Assembly (NCBI GenBank): GCA_017562135.1
Contig: QEYB01000412.1
Coordinates: 1 to 64,000 of the forward strand
DNA length: 64,000 nucleotides
Source: Dipylidium caninum
Lineage: Eukaryota; Platyhelminthes; Cestoda; Cyclophyllidea; Dipylidiidae
Reading direction: 5' to 3'
Part shown: positions 62,431 to 64,000 of the stretch, piece by piece
Position numbering within the stretch: position 1 is the first letter of the stretch
Layout of the letters: each line of letters opens with the position of its first letter
Notes under the pieces: generated by a model
Databases searched by the model: none
Told to the model about the DNA's origin: nothing
The model's input: only the letters and a program-made list of their open reading frames with translations
Position numbers and translations under genes: made by a program

Positions 62431-62905
62431 GGCTTCTTCTTCCACGAGTGTCGCTTGCAGCGCCCTCCTTGTTGGGATTTGATAAGAACGCCTTGACGGC
62501 GCCTTAAATAGGCGCTCGAGAGTGCGGAGAGCGCAGCTCACTAGTCAGCGGTGAGTGGATGTCAGTTGATGAGTTTTTATCCACGTAGATGTCTCCTCGA
62601 TTGAAAAACCGCTCACTGCTCAGTACACGAGAGGCAATCAGCCTGGCTCACATGCCATTTTGCACCCTCTACGTCTACTGACTCCTCAAACTGACGCGAA
62701 CTCCAACTGCTCTTTCTGCTTGCAACTTCTCCTTAGCCCGCCGCCATCTTCACTCGTGGGGTGATGATGAGGCTTTGTCCAGTCCACCGTCGCACAGGTA
62801 ATCCCAACTCAATTCACCTTGGCCAAAAGGGTGAGTCGAAAAGAGATAAAATGAGAACAGAGCTAAGGGGAGAGAAGAGACTCTGTATCCGACGCTGCGG
62901 TCGGA
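62430..62905 (-). repeat. Inverted promoter and G end
   Basis: Reverse complement of about 32,080-32,552, from the Q start through the promoter cassette and into the G ORF d region. It ends at 62,905, the last recognisable module sequence in the window. Confidence 0.9.
62503..62510 (-). promoter_or_regulatory. TATA box of Q cassette, copy 4 (intact gene)
   Basis: TATTTAAG on the - strand, 80 nt before the Q6 ATG. Confidence 0.5.
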
Positions 62906-63482
62906 TACACCGAATAAAAGGAATATAAAGAGGCGAACCTAACTTGTTAGAGGACATGTGGAGAACTATAATCGAGTGCCGTGACCAGCATCCTACTCTG
63001 ACCCGTCACCTCCGCCGAAGAGATACGAGTGCTTTCATATCCCCAAAGGTTAGCCTTCACCGCTGCCGTTCTTTTCTCTTATTATTACTCCCAAATGGGT
63101 GAGGGCTTCCTCTGATAATATCGACCTTGAGGGCGGGAGAAGAATGTGTCTAAAGTCATTTGAATGGGTTGAACGACTGACGAACGCCTAAGGAGCCCGC
63201 GTCCGAGTATCGAGGCAAGTATGCCTCACTTGTCAAACGCCAGAAGCGTCGGGTAGCGAAGGTTTTGTTAGAGATTAATTCAGACTTATTAGAATTAAAT
63301 TTAAACTGCTCGCATGACCACCCCAGTAAACCTGCATTAACGACGGGATATTCAGTCCAGGAAAAAAGCAGAGCAACCGTGCCCAAATGGGGACGTTGGA
63401 GGCAATTTTTTAGTCTTCTCAGTCCACGGTTCTCAGACGCGGTTCACTGTTTACTTGCCTGCTGTTCACAGTTTCCTCTTTA
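62906..63482. other. Unique DNA at the right end
   Basis: No counterpart in the window. AT-richer than the duplicated part. A 76-codon - strand frame (63,156-63,386) and a 72-codon + strand frame exist, with no recognised motif. The sequence around 63,000-63,200 has the look of a dispersed element, but no terminal repeats are seen. Confidence 0.5.
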
Positions 63483-63770
63483 ATGACATCCGAATCCTCT
63501 TCCCAAGTGAGACGCTCTGAATGGAGGAGGGTAGGGAGGAAGGCTTGGAATGTCACACAAAACATGTCCGTGTCCGAGGTGTTTGACAACAGCAGGTTCA
63601 GTAACGTTGGTCTTCTCACTCTGTCTGGACCACACTGTTCTCTGTTTCCTTGCCTGCTGTTCTTACTTTCCTATTTGAGGAACTCAGTAGCCTCTTCCAA
63701 GTACGGGCGTGCAAATGAAGAGCGTATGGACGAAGGCTTGGTGTGTCACCCAAAACGTACAGATCCTGTT
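63447..63770 (+). repeat. Two diverged tandem units of about 190 nt
   Basis: TTGCCTGCTGTTC at about 63,457 and 63,650, and GGCTTGG..GTCAC with CAAAAC at about 63,541 and 63,734, give two units about 193 nt apart with roughly two-thirds identity. Confidence 0.6.
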
Positions 63771-63851
63771 AGGAGGCACGCCAGTCTGTCCGATTGTATT
63801 AAAGCGGGAGAGAATCGCTTCATTCAAAGTCGCCATGACATGGTCACTTGA
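63483..63851 (+). CDS. ORF of 122 aa in right-end unique DNA
   Basis: MTSESSSQVRRSEWRRVGRK at the start, and NEERMDEGLVCHPKRTDPVR further on. The frame runs across both tandem units, and EWRRVGRKAWNV and ERMDEGLVCHP are the two copies of the same segment. Possibly part of a repetitive element. Not recognised. Confidence 0.2.
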   Translation: MTSESSSQVRRSEWRRVGRKAWNVTQNMSVSEVFDNSRFSNVGLLTLSGPHCSLFPCLLFLLSYLRNSVASSKYGRANEERMDEGLVCHPKRTDPVRRHASLSDCIKAGENRFIQSRHDMVT

Positions 63852-64000
63852 GGGCGCCTTTAGCTGAGCCCGAAGCTACCTCCTGCTTTGGGTCTCTTCA
63901 CCAACTCCTCGCAGGAGGCCGCTCCCCTTCCAATGGGCGACTAAGGCGAACAGAATTCATTCCTCGCTGCCGAGGTGCCTCATTAAGACTAAGACGAGGT
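63852..64000. other. Right end, GC-rich, possible mobile-element remnant
   Basis: Compact GC-rich sequence (CCTCGCAGGAGGCCGCTCCC region) without ORF. It could be the edge of a dispersed repeat that continues outside the window. Confidence 0.25.

Noticed and set aside
1..64000. CRISPR arrays, tRNA or rRNA genes
   Set aside because: No regularly spaced short direct repeats with variable spacers, no cloverleaf with TTCGANTC-type arm, and no rRNA core segments were seen by eye.
1..64000. Intact transposon causing the duplications
   Set aside because: No terminal repeats, target-site duplications or transposase/reverse-transcriptase frames were found at the module borders; the right-end DNA at 62,906-64,000 may be a repeat but gives no motif.

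Overview
The window looks like nuclear DNA of a eukaryote, most likely an animal. Reading frames are short and broken by GT-AG-like junctions with pyrimidine-rich 3' ends. There are TATA-like boxes, AATAAA signals and microsatellites, and no operons or bacterial-style ribosome sites. I cannot name the species. A parasitic flatworm is only a guess. I recognise no protein family with confidence, so gene symbols are left empty.

The dominant fact is duplication. Nearly all of 1-62,905 is made from a small set of modules, each present two to six times in direct and inverted copies. I call them A (signal-peptide gene, mostly + strand), Y (its 3' neighbour), E and C (one - strand gene or two adjacent ones), B (relative of C), D, G, K, M, H, Q and L. 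They form two kinds of unit. Short units of about 9.5 kb run A-Y-E-C-G-promoter-Q and lie at 1-9,083, 24,360-33,860 and 33,890-41,130. Long units of about 13-14 kb run A-Y-E/B-D-K-M-H-promoter-L and lie at 11,265-24,318 and 43,835-57,499. Inverted pieces sit at 9,084-9,940, 32,986-33,848, 40,265-43,497 and 62,430-62,905. Unique DNA occurs only at 57,500-58,785 and 62,906-64,000.

The best supported genes are paralogues A, B, C and E. A, B and C start with a Met-His-Ala/Val leader and a Leu-rich signal peptide, followed by a short acidic stretch (HFYSD-x-SPM in B). Next comes an exon with a Cys-Pro motif and the core IAHLV-x-TGYK. A later exon carries an alternating hydrophobic pattern around NGVLRINRV. 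E carries the matching NGVIGISRVTF. The frames of A, B, C and E agree at the protein level in these places, which is the main reason to think they are coding. Their function is unknown. They look secreted or surface-exposed.

A second system is a promoter cassette found six times. A TATTTAAG box lies 78-82 nt before an ATG in all six copies, but the reading frame after the ATG belongs to two different families (Q and H). The leader therefore appears shared while the coding part differs.

Many copies differ by single-base insertions and deletions, worst in 1-9,083. I cannot tell pseudogenes from consensus errors, so most gene calls have low confidence. Most stretches are open in several frames on both strands, and strand choice rests on paralogue conservation and splice-like sites rather than ORF length. 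Single reading frames in K, M, H, Y and G are listed as candidates only.
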